Assembly: GCA_028724185.1 (NCBI GenBank) | Contig: JAQYDN010000021.1 | Location: forward strand, 1 to 64,000 | Source of the DNA: Bacillota bacterium | Lineage (GTDB): Bacteria > Bacillota > Clostridia > Tissierellales > Peptoniphilaceae | Length of the DNA stretch: 64,000 bases | Reading direction: 5' to 3' | Shown: piece by piece, positions 26,477-35,518 of the stretch | How positions within the stretch are numbered: position 1 is the stretch's first letter | Layout of the letters: every line of letters begins with the position of its first letter | Made by a program: the position numbers and the translations under genes | The notes under the pieces: model-generated | The model's input: only the letters and a program-made list of their open reading frames with translations | Told to the model about the DNA's origin: nothing | Database searches by the model: none

Positions 26477-27404
26477 AAAGAGTTTTACGGTCAGAGAACT
26501 AATCGAAAAAAATGACTTCGAAGTGGTGTATGAAGCGGAAAATGCGGCTTCGACACACCTCTATACGACGGAATTTAATCGGCCGGGGCTGCAACTGTGC
26601 GGATTCTACACGAAATTTGTCCCGGATCGCATTCAAATTATCGGCGGCGCCGAGTGGCACTATCTGAACGAGTTGGACCCGAAAGTTCGGGAGATGCGTT
26701 TAAAGACGCTGTTTGAACATAACATTCCTCTGTTGATCGTGACGAGAGATCAGAAGATTTTCCCCGAGGTGATCGGCTTTGCGCGCCAAAATAACTGCAC
26801 GATTTTGCGCACCGCCGATTCGACCTCGCGCTCGGTGCATAAGCTCATTAACTTTATGGAGCGGGCGCTTGCGCCGACGCTTCGAAAGCATGGAATTTTG
26901 CTGGACATCTACGGCGTCGGCGTCCTGATCGTCGGGGAAAGCGGCATCGGGAAGTCGGAGACGGCGCTCGATTTAATCGTCAACGGGCATAAACTCATCG
27001 CCGACGACTCGGTGCTGATTAAAAAACTCGATCGTCGCCTGGTCGGTACCTCGCCGAAGATTACGAGACACTTTATGGAGATTCGAGGCGTCGGCATCAT
27101 CGACGTGGAGCGTCTCTTCGGCATCGGGTGCATTATGGAAGAAAAAGAAATTGAACTCGTGATCGAACTCACCCAGTGGGACGACTTCGCCGATTACAAT
27201 CGGCTGGGGATCGAGGACGAACATATCTCTCTTTTAGATGTCGAACTCCCCTTTATCGAAATACCGATGCGAACGGGGAGAAACACCGCGGTGATTATAG
27301 AGATAGCGACCCGCAATTATAAACAAAAAGAACTCGGCTACAATGCCGCGCTCGCCTTGGATCAGCGCGTATTGGACTCCATCCAGAAAAACAGCAAAAA
27401 ATAG
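26469..27404 (+). CDS. hprK: HPr kinase/phosphorylase
   Basis: Phosphorylates Ser46 of HPr and so drives carbon catabolite control in Firmicutes. The 311-aa protein shows the P-loop GESGIGKSETAL near 154, the family signature MEIRGVGIIDV near 201 and the catalytic H in the mid region. Start ATG 26469 follows GGAGGCG; it overlaps the uvrC end by eight bases. No ptsH or PTS gene is in the window. Confidence 0.95.
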   Translation: MNKKSFTVRELIEKNDFEVVYEAENAASTHLYTTEFNRPGLQLCGFYTKFVPDRIQIIGGAEWHYLNELDPKVREMRLKTLFEHNIPLLIVTRDQKIFPEVIGFARQNNCTILRTADSTSRSVHKLINFMERALAPTLRKHGILLDIYGVGVLIVGESGIGKSETALDLIVNGHKLIADDSVLIKKLDRRLVGTSPKITRHFMEIRGVGIIDVERLFGIGCIMEEKEIELVIELTQWDDFADYNRLGIEDEHISLLDVELPFIEIPMRTGRNTAVIIEIATRNYKQKELGYNAALALDQRVLDSIQKNSKK

Positions 27405-27410
27405 ACTTGT

Positions 27411-27432
27411 TATGGATTTGCCAAGCCATAAT
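27411..27432. repeat. Inverted repeat after hprK
   Basis: TTATGG and CCATAA arms flank a ten-base centre. There is no T run, so terminator function is doubtful. Confidence 0.35.
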
Positions 27433-27454
27433 ATTGAATACATTAGCTATTCAC

Positions 27455-27482
27455 TTGAAATTCAAAAAATGACTGTTATAAT
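27455..27482 (+). promoter_or_regulatory. Promoter of nifJ
   Basis: TTGAAA (27455-27460), a 16-base spacer and a consensus TATAAT (27477-27482). The -35 sits inside the small palindrome TTGAAATTCAA, a possible operator. AGGAGGTTGAA follows upstream of the ATG. Confidence 0.75.
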
Positions 27483-27520
27483 TAAATTATAGGAAAATGT
27501 TGTTTATTTAGGAGGTTGAA

Positions 27521-30500
27521 ATGGCAAAAATGATGAAAACAATGGACGGAAACACGGCAGCTGCTCACGTTGCTTACGCGTTTTCCGACATGGCATGTAT
27601 CTATCCGATTACGCCATCATCTCCCATGGCCGAGCATATCGACGCATGGGCCAGTAATCACAGAAAGAATATCTTCGGTAATGAAGTATCTGTAAAAGAA
27701 ATGCAAGCCGAATCCGGTGCTGCAGGTGCCGTTCACGGCGCGCTTCAAGCAGGCGCATTGACTACGACCTATACCGCTTCTCAAGGTCTTCTCTTAATGT
27801 TGCCGAATATGTATAAAATCGCAGGGGAATTATTGCCCGGCGTATTCCACGTAGCAGCACGTGCGCTCGCAAGTCACGCACTGAGCATCTTCGGCGACCA
27901 CCAAGACGTCATGGCTGCGCGCGCATCCGGTTTTGCTCTACTCGCATCCGGTTCCGTACAAGAAGCTATGGACCTCGCCGGTGTCGCTCACTTATCGGCA
28001 ATCAAGGGACGCGTACCCTTCGTTCACTTCTTCGACGGTTTCCGTACATCTCACGAAATTCAAAAGATCGAAGTCCTCGATTACGACGATCTCGCAAAAT
28101 TAGTCGATATGGACGCCGTTAACGCGTTCAGAGCACGCGCTCTCGCTCCGCAAGATCCCGAAGTTCGCGGTACGGCTCAAAACCCGGACATCTACTTCCA
28201 AGAAGTAGAAAGTTCGAACCGTTTCTACAACGACATCGTCGGCATCACGGACGAATATATGCATAAAATTTCCGAATTGACCGGCAGAAAATACGGATTG
28301 TTTAACTTCTACGGCGACGAAAATGCAGAAGATGTCATCGTCGCTATGGGTTCTGCAACCGAAACCATCGAAGAAGTTGTAGACTACTTAAACGCAAAAG
28401 GTGAAAAGACCGGTGTATTGAAGGTTCACCTCTATCGTCCGTTCTCCAAAAAACACTTCTTGGAAGCTATGCCGAAGAGCGTTAAGCGAATTGCCGTCAT
28501 GGACCGTACAAAAGAAAAAGGCGCGATGGGCGAACCGTTATACTTAGACGTTCGCAACATCTACTACGGCTCTGAAGATGCTCCGATGATCGTCGGCGGC
28601 CGCTACGGTTTAGGCAGCAAGGACACCACACCTTCTCAAATTTTAGCTGTATTTAAAAACTTGCGCGCAGACGAACCGAAAAACGGATTTACCGTCGGCA
28701 TCGTCGACGACGTGACCAACTTGTCGCTCGACGTCGATGAATTCATCGAAACCGAACCGGAAGGAACCATCGGCTGCAAGTTCTGGGGCTTCGGATCGGA
28801 CGGTACGGTCGGTGCCAACAAGAGCGCGATCAAGATTATCGGCGACGGCACCGATATGTACGCACAAGGTTACTTCGACTATGACTCGAAGAAATCCGGC
28901 GGCGTTACCATGTCTCACTTGCGCTTCGGCGACAAGAAGATAACCTCGACGTATCTCTTGACATCCGCTAACTTTATTTCCTGCTCGAAACAATCCTATG
29001 TTCACCAATACGACTTGCTTCGCGGCATCAAAAAAGGCGGTACCTTCTTATTGAACACCACCTGGGATAAAGACGAATTGGAAGAAAATCTTCCCGCAAG
29101 CTTGAAGAGATCCATCGCCGAAAACGACGTCGATTTCTACACGATTAACGCGACGAAGATCGCCGGCGAAGTAGGACTCGGAAACCGCACCAACATGGTT
29201 ATGCAAGCGGCATTCTTTAAACTCTCCGAAGTTCTTCCGTTGGATGTCGCTGTCGAAAAATTAAAAGAATCCATCGTCAAAGACTACGGCCACAAGGGCG
29301 ACGACATCGTCAACATGAACTACGCCGCTGTCGATGCAGGTATGGAAGCGACACACAAGATCGACTACCCGGCAGAGTGGGCGAACCTCGACGAAGTCGA
29401 ATCCAACGAAATCGAAGGCGCACCCGAATTCATCAACAAGATCCTCGTTCCGATGAACCGTCAAGAAGGCAACGACCTTCCGGTCAGCACCTTTGTCGGC
29501 ATGGAAGACGGTACGTTTATGTCCGGTACGTCCAGATACGAAAAACGCGGTATTGCCGTGAACATTCCTCAATGGCAAATCGATAACTGTATCCAATGTA
29601 ACCAATGTTCCTTCGTATGTCCTCACGGCGTCATTCGTCCCTTCTTGTTGGATAAAGACGAAGCGGCAAAGAAACCCGAAAGCTTTGAAACGAAGAAGGC
29701 AAACGGAAAGGGCTTCGAAGAATACGAATATAGAATTCAAATGTCGCCTCTCGACTGTACGGGATGCGGTAACTGTGCACAAGTTTGCCCCGCCAAGAAA
29801 AAGGCATTGGTCATGGTACCGTTCGAAGACGAATTCGATAAACAAACCGAAAACTGGAAATTTGCTCAAGAAGAAGTTAAGTCCAAACAAGACAGCATTC
29901 CCGCAGACAATGTAAGAAATTCCCAATTCCACATGCCGCACCTCGAATTCTCCGGTGCCTGCGCAGGTTGTGGTGAAACACCTTACATTAAGCTCGTCAC
30001 GCAATTGTTCGGCGACCACATGATGATCGCGAACGCGACAGGATGCTCCTCGATTTGGGGCGGTTCGGCTCCGTCGATGCCGTACTGTGCAAACGACAAG
30101 AACCAAGGTCCTTCCTGGGCGAACTCCCTGTTTGAAGATAACGCCGAATACGGATACGGTATGAAAGTTGCCGTTAACCAACAACGCGCGACCATTCAAA
30201 AACGCATGGAAGCATTTAAGGAACTCGGCGTAGACGAAGAAATTTCCAAGGCATTCGACGCATGGCTCGAAGACCCCGAAAGCTACGAAGTGACCAAAGC
30301 TGCAACGGCTAAGATTCTTCCCTTACTCGACAAGAAGACGGGTAACGCCGATGCGGACGAATTGCTCGCAGAAATCAGCAGCATGAAACGCCTCCTCATC
30401 AAACCGAGTCAATGGATCATCGGCGGTGACGGTTGGGCTTACGATATCGGTTACGGCGGATTGGACCACGTCTTGGCCAGCGGCGAAGACATCAACGTTC

Positions 30501-31060
30501 TCGTCGTCGACACCGAAGTTTACTCCAACACCGGCGGTCAATCGTCGAAGGCTACGCCGACGGCGGCAGTTGCGAAATTCGCTTCCAACGGTAAGGAAGT
30601 ACGCAAGAAAGACCTCGGTCTCATGATGACGAGCTACGGTTACATCTACGTAGCACAAATCGCCATCGGCGCCGACAAGAACCACGCACTCAAGGCCATC
30701 AAAGAAGCGGAAGCATACAACGGACCTTCCATTATCATCGCTTACGCTCCCTGTATCAACCACGGCATTCGCCAAGGCATGGGCGTCTCCATCGCCGAAG
30801 AAAAGAAAGCCGTCGACACAGGTTACTGGCACCTCTATAGATACAACCCGGCTCTCAAGGACGAAGGCAAGAATCCGTTCAGCCTCGACTCGAAAGAACC
30901 GACCAAACCCTATAGAGAATTCCTCGAAGGCGAAGTTCGTTACACGTCCCTCAAGAAGCTCTTCCCCGAACGTGCAGAAGCACTTTACGAAGCAGCTGAA
31001 CAAAATGCAAAGGAACGTTACGAAGGCTACGTCAACTTGGACGCTAGAGAAGCTGAATAA
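27521..31060 (+). CDS. nifJ: Pyruvate:ferredoxin (flavodoxin) oxidoreductase
   Basis: Converts pyruvate and CoA to acetyl-CoA, CO2 and reduced ferredoxin, the main electron source for Rnf. The 1179-aa single-chain enzyme has all domains fused: an N-terminal pyrimidine-binding domain (CIYPITPSSPMAEHID near 27), a gamma domain near 420-640, and a two-cluster ferredoxin domain (CIQCNQCSFVCP near 690, CTGCGNCAQVCP near 747). The TPP domain has the proximal cluster CAGCGET near 818 and GDGWAYDIGYGGLDH near 968. Codon use is lower in GC than neighbours, as in rnf, which suggests high expression. A strong terminator follows. Confidence 0.97.
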   Translation: MAKMMKTMDGNTAAAHVAYAFSDMACIYPITPSSPMAEHIDAWASNHRKNIFGNEVSVKEMQAESGAAGAVHGALQAGALTTTYTASQGLLLMLPNMYKIAGELLPGVFHVAARALASHALSIFGDHQDVMAARASGFALLASGSVQEAMDLAGVAHLSAIKGRVPFVHFFDGFRTSHEIQKIEVLDYDDLAKLVDMDAVNAFRARALAPQDPEVRGTAQNPDIYFQEVESSNRFYNDIVGITDEYMHKISELTGRKYGLFNFYGDENAEDVIVAMGSATETIEEVVDYLNAKGEKTGVLKVHLYRPFSKKHFLEAMPKSVKRIAVMDRTKEKGAMGEPLYLDVRNIYYGSEDAPMIVGGRYGLGSKDTTPSQILAVFKNLRADEPKNGFTVGIVDDVTNLSLDVDEFIETEPEGTIGCKFWGFGSDGTVGANKSAIKIIGDGTDMYAQGYFDYDSKKSGGVTMSHLRFGDKKITSTYLLTSANFISCSKQSYVHQYDLLRGIKKGGTFLLNTTWDKDELEENLPASLKRSIAENDVDFYTINATKIAGEVGLGNRTNMVMQAAFFKLSEVLPLDVAVEKLKESIVKDYGHKGDDIVNMNYAAVDAGMEATHKIDYPAEWANLDEVESNEIEGAPEFINKILVPMNRQEGNDLPVSTFVGMEDGTFMSGTSRYEKRGIAVNIPQWQIDNCIQCNQCSFVCPHGVIRPFLLDKDEAAKKPESFETKKANGKGFEEYEYRIQMSPLDCTGCGNCAQVCPAKKKALVMVPFEDEFDKQTENWKFAQEEVKSKQDSIPADNVRNSQFHMPHLEFSGACAGCGETPYIKLVTQLFGDHMMIANATGCSSIWGGSAPSMPYCANDKNQGPSWANSLFEDNAEYGYGMKVAVNQQRATIQKRMEAFKELGVDEEISKAFDAWLEDPESYEVTKAATAKILPLLDKKTGNADADELLAEISSMKRLLIKPSQWIIGGDGWAYDIGYGGLDHVLASGEDINVLVVDTEVYSNTGGQSSKATPTAAVAKFASNGKEVRKKDLGLMMTSYGYIYVAQIAIGADKNHALKAIKEAEAYNGPSIIIAYAPCINHGIRQGMGVSIAEEKKAVDTGYWHLYRYNPALKDEGKNPFSLDSKEPTKPYREFLEGEVRYTSLKKLFPERAEALYEAAEQNAKERYEGYVNLDAREAE

Positions 31061-31070
31061 GAATCATCTC

Positions 31071-31102
31071 AAAGAACCGGGCACAGGCTCGGTTCTTTTT
31101 TT
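31071..31102 (+). terminator. Terminator after nifJ
   Basis: The perfect stem AAAGAACCG / CGGTTCTTT with a ten-base loop, running into T residues. Confidence 0.88.
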
Positions 31103-31329
31103 GTGCCTAAATGGAGGCCGCAGAGCGCGTAAAATACGGCCCGTTATGCGAGTGACGATTAAGGATAACCGAAAGAAGATCGTCGCGATTATGCGTCGAT
31201 GGGTGGATGTCATACGATCTCAACATCGCAGACGTTTTATCCGTACCGCAACATTTGAAGGCGTATTGAGGAGTCGTGTAGAGATAAAAAAGGGATATCA
31301 CAAAAAGTGGGAAAAAGTTTTCATAAAAA
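31103..31329. other. Non-coding gap between nifJ and the peroxidase gene
   Basis: About 230 bases with no convincing gene. A short, very basic reading frame begins at 31146 but has no ribosome-binding site and runs into the next promoter. No repeat or RNA signature was recognised. Confidence 0.4.
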
Positions 31330-31358
31330 TTGAGAAAATGTTGAAAATAGCGTATACT
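31330..31358 (+). promoter_or_regulatory. Promoter of the glutathione peroxidase-like gene
   Basis: TTGAGA (31330-31335), a 17-base spacer and TATACT (31353-31358), followed by GAGGAGGG and the ATG. Confidence 0.7.
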
Positions 31359-31378
31359 AACAATAGAGGAGGGATTAT

Positions 31379-31837
31379 ATGAATTTGTATTCGCTTTCAG
31401 CTATCGATATTGAGGGAAATGAGATAACATTCGATCAATATCGCGGCAAGGTAGTTCTCATCGTAAACACTGCCAGCCAATGTGGGTGCACGCATCAATA
31501 TGAGGGCCTACAACGTATCTACGAGCGCTATCGGGACGACGGTCTCGTGGTATTGGGGTTCCCCTGCAACCAATTTGGAGAACAGGAACCGGAGGATGAC
31601 GATACAATTTCAGACTTTGTAACGGCGACGTACGGCGTGACGTTCCCCATGTTTCAAAAAGTAGACGTCGAAGGAGAAAGTGCCCATCCTCTATTTAAGT
31701 ATTTGACGAATGGCGGAGATCCCGTTCATTGGAATTTCGAGAAATTTCTCATCGATCGCGACGGCCACGTAAGGGCCAGGTACGCATCGGATGTCGAACC
31801 GCGAGACATCGTCGATGATATCGATGAATTGATTTAA
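31379..31837 (+). CDS. Glutathione peroxidase family protein (thiol peroxidase)
   Basis: Reduces hydroperoxides, in bacteria usually with thioredoxin. The 152-aa protein has the active-site cysteine in NTASQCGCTHQYEG (near residue 36), the FPCNQFGEQEP block (near 61) with the second conserved Cys and catalytic Gln, and the Trp of HWNFEKFLI near 120. The active-site loop reads CGC where CGF/CGL is usual, so there is one extra cysteine. It is a solitary gene with its own promoter. Confidence 0.92.
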   Translation: MNLYSLSAIDIEGNEITFDQYRGKVVLIVNTASQCGCTHQYEGLQRIYERYRDDGLVVLGFPCNQFGEQEPEDDDTISDFVTATYGVTFPMFQKVDVEGESAHPLFKYLTNGGDPVHWNFEKFLIDRDGHVRARYASDVEPRDIVDDIDELI

Positions 31838-31865
31838 TGGCGTCTTATGATTCTTTCCGAGAAAA

Positions 31866-31928
31866 TTTACATGGCTTTAACAAATAAGATATATTGATTT
31901 AATCGGATTTCGTTACACTACATATAGT
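31866..31928 (+). promoter_or_regulatory. pstS: Pho-box-like repeat and promoter of pstS
   Basis: TTTACA (31866-31871) and TTAACA (31877-31882) form a direct repeat with an 11-base period, as in Firmicutes PhoP/PhoB boxes. A -10-like TATAGT lies at 31923-31928 and AGGAGG precedes the start. Binding by the nearby PhoB is inference. Confidence 0.5.
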
Positions 31929-31958
31929 CTAATGAATGTTTCTATAGGAGGAATCACG

Positions 31959-32945
31959 ATGAAGTTAAAAAATGTGAAGTTGGCTATCGGCGCGTCCATG
32001 TTGGCGCTTACGCTCGTCGCTTGTGGCGGAGGAAATAACGGCGGAACGAATGGAAACGCCGCATCGAACGGAAACGCTCAAACGAATAATCAAGCGACTG
32101 AACAAAATACGAACGAAAAGGGCAATGCGGGCGGTTCGGCGAGCGCCGAAGACTTGGAAAAAATCGGTCAAATAGCCGTCATCAGCCGTGAAGACGGATC
32201 CGGTACGCGCGGTGCGTTTACGGAAATCGTAGGTTTGGTAGAAAAGAACGGCGATCAAGAAGTTGACTTAACCAGTCAAGCAGCAGCTGTTCAAAACTCC
32301 ACCAACGGCGTCATGACGACCGTTGCCGGTAACCCCTCGGCAATCGGCTACATCTCCTTGGGTTCGTTAAACGATACCGTTAAGGCTCTCAAGGTAGAAG
32401 GCGTCGAAGCATCTCCCGAAGACATCTTAAACGGCAGCTATAAATTGGCACGTCCGTTCTTGCTCGTCACCAAGGGTGAATTAAAAGAAGGTTCGGTCGA
32501 AGCCGACTTAATCAAGTTCGCTCTTTCCAAACAAGGCCAAGACATCATCGAAAAAGAAGGCTATGTAAAGAACGAAACGGCAGAAGAGTACACCCCGTCG
32601 GATGCCTCCGGTGAAATTACCGTAGCCGGTTCGACTTCCGTCACACCCGTTATGGAAAAATTGGTAGAAGCATATAAGAAAGAAAACCCGAACGCCAACG
32701 TTCAAATTCAATCGAACGGTTCTTCCGCCGGCATCACCGCGGTCAGCGAAGGAATGGCACAAATCGGTATGTCCTCGAGAGAATTGAAGGACGAAGAAAA
32801 GAAAGATGTCGAAGGAACAGTTCTCGCTCAAGACGGTATCGCCGTGATCGTAAACAACGAAAACAAGTTGGAAGATATCACGATGGATCAAATCAACAGC
32901 ATCTTCAAGGGCGAGATGCCGGCATGGTCCGACCTTGCTAAATAA
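31959..32945 (+). CDS. pstS: Phosphate-binding lipoprotein PstS with permuted halves
   Basis: The extracytoplasmic phosphate receptor of the Pst ABC importer. The 328-aa protein has a lipoprotein signal (LVACGGG, Cys near residue 22) and an Asn/Gly-rich linker to about 60. It then shows ISREDGSGTRGAF (near 73), normally the second half of PstS, followed by AGSTSVTPVMEKL (near 222) and MSSRELKDEEK (near 268), normally the first half. It ends at EMPAWSDLAK, which in ordinary PstS runs straight into the ISRE-GSGTR segment. All phosphate-binding segments are present, only re-ordered. Start 31959 follows AGGAGG. A terminator separates it from pstC. Confidence 0.9.
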   Translation: MKLKNVKLAIGASMLALTLVACGGGNNGGTNGNAASNGNAQTNNQATEQNTNEKGNAGGSASAEDLEKIGQIAVISREDGSGTRGAFTEIVGLVEKNGDQEVDLTSQAAAVQNSTNGVMTTVAGNPSAIGYISLGSLNDTVKALKVEGVEASPEDILNGSYKLARPFLLVTKGELKEGSVEADLIKFALSKQGQDIIEKEGYVKNETAEEYTPSDASGEITVAGSTSVTPVMEKLVEAYKKENPNANVQIQSNGSSAGITAVSEGMAQIGMSSRELKDEEKKDVEGTVLAQDGIAVIVNNENKLEDITMDQINSIFKGEMPAWSDLAK

Positions 32946-32958
32946 ACAGGTTATCTGG

Positions 32959-32990
32959 AACAGATTCCCCACGGGGAATCTGTTTTTTAT
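32959..32990 (+). terminator. Terminator between pstS and pstC
   Basis: The perfect 12-bp stem AACAGATTCCCC / GGGGAATCTGTT is followed by a T run. It allows pstS to be expressed in excess of the transporter genes. Confidence 0.88.
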
Positions 32991-33022
32991 TTTACATAGA
33001 ATTTACAAACTACAGATAAACT
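32991..33022 (+). promoter_or_regulatory. Pho-box-like repeat upstream of pstC
   Basis: TTTACA occurs at 32991-32996 and again at 33002-33007, an exact direct repeat with an 11-base period, and a related CAGATA follows at 33013. It lies just after the pstS terminator, so the pstC-phoR genes can be started independently. Confidence 0.5.
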
Positions 33023-33067
33023 ATTGAATTTCAGCTGTTAAAGTAAGCTTGTTGAAGGAGGAAGGTC

Positions 33068-33925
33068 ATGCATTCAAAAAGATTTGAGAAGATCTGGGAA
33101 ATTATATTTTTAGCGTGTTCGCTCATTTCCGTATGTTCGATTATCGTCATGTGTTACTTTATTTTTAAAAACGGCGTTCCGTTTATGGTAAAGACGGGCG
33201 TCGCTAAATTCATTTTGGGGAGTGAGTGGCGACCCACGGCGTCGCCGGCGTCCTTCGGTATTTTGCCGATGATCGCGGGATCGGTCTATGTTACGATCGG
33301 CTCCATCATCGTCGGTGTACCGATCGGGGTGTTGACGGCGATATTTATGGCGTTTTACTGCCCCGATTCGATTTACCGCTTTCTGAAACCGGCGGTAAAT
33401 CTTATGGCGGGCATTCCGTCGATCATTTACGGTTTCTTCGGCTTGATGATCTTTGTCCCCATCGTCCGTTCGTGGTGGGGCGGTACGGGGATGACGGTCT
33501 TTACCGCATCGATTCTACTCGGGATTATGATTTTACCGACGGTCATCGGATTGTCGGAGTCGTCTTTGCGATCCGTGCCGACGTCGTATTATCAAGGGTC
33601 GATCGCCTTGGGGGCGACGCATGAGAGAAGCTTATTCCGCGTCGTCGTGCCGGCTGCGAAATCGGGGATACTCTCGGCGATCATCTTGGGCATCGGCCGT
33701 TCCATCGGCGAGACCATGGCGGTCATTATGATCGCGGGTAACCAACCGATGATTCCGCGAAGCATCAAAGAAGGGACGCGTACGATGACGGCAAATATCG
33801 TTCTCGAAATGGCATACGCCATGGGGGATCACCGCGAAGCGCTTATTGCGACGGGTGTCGTCTTATTTATCTTTATTCTAATCATCAACTTAGCGTTTAA
33901 TTTAGTCAAAAGGAGGATGAAATAG
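33068..33925 (+). CDS. pstC: Phosphate ABC transporter permease PstC
   Basis: One of two membrane subunits of the Pst importer. The 285-aa protein has six hydrophobic segments, AGIPSIIYGFFGL near 115 and the EAA-type loop GSIALGATHERSLFRVVVPAA (split: ALGATHERSLF near 182) that contacts PstB. It is preceded by GGAGGAAGG and overlaps pstA by one base (TAGTG). Confidence 0.94.
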   Translation: MHSKRFEKIWEIIFLACSLISVCSIIVMCYFIFKNGVPFMVKTGVAKFILGSEWRPTASPASFGILPMIAGSVYVTIGSIIVGVPIGVLTAIFMAFYCPDSIYRFLKPAVNLMAGIPSIIYGFFGLMIFVPIVRSWWGGTGMTVFTASILLGIMILPTVIGLSESSLRSVPTSYYQGSIALGATHERSLFRVVVPAAKSGILSAIILGIGRSIGETMAVIMIAGNQPMIPRSIKEGTRTMTANIVLEMAYAMGDHREALIATGVVLFIFILIINLAFNLVKRRMK

Positions 33926-34752
33926 TGAAATCACAGTCTAAGGTAGCGCGCGGGGCTGTTTACGTCAGTGCGTTTCTAACATTTTTTATGTTAATCGTCC
34001 TCGTCGGCTATATCATCATAAAAGGCGCTCCGAACCTGACTCCCGCGATGTTCGAAAAGGTCTATACGACGGAAAATGTCTCGATGTTTCCGGCCATCGT
34101 GACGACGCTGATCGTCGTCATCTTGTCGCTGATTATCGCGACGCCGCTCGGTATATTCACGGGTTGCTACCTCGTCGAGTACGCTAAAAAGGGAAGCCGT
34201 CTCGTCGAGACGATTCGCCTCGCGACGGAGACACTCTCGGGAATCCCGTCGATTCTCTACGGTTTGTTCGGTATGTTGTTTTTCGGCACGGCGCTGCACT
34301 TGGGGTATTCGATTATGTCCGGTGTGTTGACGTTGTCGATCATGATTCTTCCCCTCATTATCCGGTCGACGGAAGAAGCGTTGCTCGCCGTAGATGATAC
34401 CTTAAGAAGCGGATCGTTGGCGCTCGGCGCGGGCAAATTGAGGACGATCGTAAGAGTCGTCCTGCCGGTTGCGATACCGGGCATTTTATCCGGCGTCATC
34501 CTGGCCATCGGGCGATGCGTCGGCGAGACGGCCGCGCTCATGTTTACGTTGGGAACGACGACGGACATGCCGACGAGCCTTATGTCCTCGGGTCGTACCC
34601 TTTCCCTGCATATGTACGTCTTATCGACGGAGGGAATGTACGTCAAGGAAGCCTTTGCGACGGGCTTTATACTCATTATATTAACATTACTCATAAACGG
34701 GCTAAGTTCCCTCATAGGTTCTAAATTGTCAGGAGGAAAGCAGAATGCATGA
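33925..34752 (+). CDS. pstA: Phosphate ABC transporter permease PstA
   Basis: The second Pst membrane subunit. The 275-aa protein has six hydrophobic segments, [17 protein letters not shown] near 110 and the coupling loop [19 protein letters not shown] near 166. It starts at GTG 33925 overlapping the pstC stop, and its end overlaps pstB by eight bases. Confidence 0.94.
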   Translation: MKSQSKVARGAVYVSAFLTFFMLIVLVGYIIIKGAPNLTPAMFEKVYTTENVSMFPAIVTTLIVVILSLIIATPLGIFTGCYLVEYAKKGSRLVETIRLATETLSGIPSILYGLFGMLFFGTALHLGYSIMSGVLTLSIMILPLIIRSTEEALLAVDDTLRSGSLALGAGKLRTIVRVVLPVAIPGILSGVILAIGRCVGETAALMFTLGTTTDMPTSLMSSGRTLSLHMYVLSTEGMYVKEAFATGFILIILTLLINGLSSLIGSKLSGGKQNA

Positions 34753-35503
34753 GAGTAAGATTCTCGTCAACGACGTCGATCTCTGGTATGGAGATTTTCA
34801 AGCGTTGAAAAAAATCAATTTGGATATAAAAGAACACGAAATACTGGCGTTTATCGGGCCGTCCGGATGCGGCAAGTCGACGATGTTGAAATGTCTTAAT
34901 CGCATGAACGACCTCGTCGAAGATTGCCGTATCGAAGGCGAGATGCTCTTGGACGGAGAGGATATTTACGCAAAAAATTACGACGTCAATTTATTGAGAA
35001 AAAACGTCGGCATGGTCTTTCAAAACCCCAATCCGTTCCCGATGAGTATTTTCGATAACATCGCTTACGGACCCCGGACACACGGCATTAAAAACAAGGC
35101 GGCGCTCGAAGAGATCGTGGAGCGTTCGCTCCGCGGTGCGGCGATTTGGGACGAAGTCAAAGATAAGCTCAATCAAAAGGCGACGGCGGTTTCGGGCGGA
35201 CAGCAACAACGTATTTGTATCGCCAGAGCGCTCGCAGTCGAACCGCAAGTGTTGCTTATGGACGAGCCGACGTCCGCGCTCGACCCGATTTCGACGTTAA
35301 AAATCGAAGAGTTGGTACAGGACCTGAAAAAGGATTATACTATAATCATGGTGACGCATAATATGCAACAAGCCGCCAGAGTTTCAGACAAGACAGCCTT
35401 TTTCCTCTCGGGGGAAGTAATCGAAGCCGACTCGACGGAAAAGATGTTCTCGAATCCGGAAGATTCCAGGACGGAGGACTACATTACCGGTCGATTCGGT
35501 TAA
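34745..35503 (+). CDS. pstB: Phosphate ABC transporter ATP-binding protein PstB
   Basis: The ATPase of the Pst importer. The 252-aa protein has Walker [10 protein letters not shown] near residue 38, the Q loop, signature VSGGQQQR near 150, Walker [13 protein letters not shown] near 172 and the switch His in MVTHNMQQA near 203. It has an AGGAGG site inside pstA. Confidence 0.97.
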   Translation: MHESKILVNDVDLWYGDFQALKKINLDIKEHEILAFIGPSGCGKSTMLKCLNRMNDLVEDCRIEGEMLLDGEDIYAKNYDVNLLRKNVGMVFQNPNPFPMSIFDNIAYGPRTHGIKNKAALEEIVERSLRGAAIWDEVKDKLNQKATAVSGGQQQRICIARALAVEPQVLLMDEPTSALDPISTLKIEELVQDLKKDYTIIMVTHNMQQAARVSDKTAFFLSGEVIEADSTEKMFSNPEDSRTEDYITGRFG

Positions 35504-35518
35504 AACAGGGGGAAGATC

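Noticed and set aside
29261-30199. 312-aa minus-strand ORF inside nifJ
   Set aside because: Antisense shadow caused by biased codon use in a highly expressed gene.
30972-31382. 136-aa ORF across the end of nifJ
   Set aside because: It begins in nifJ in another frame, crosses the terminator and ends in the next gene's start; very basic composition and no ribosome-binding site.
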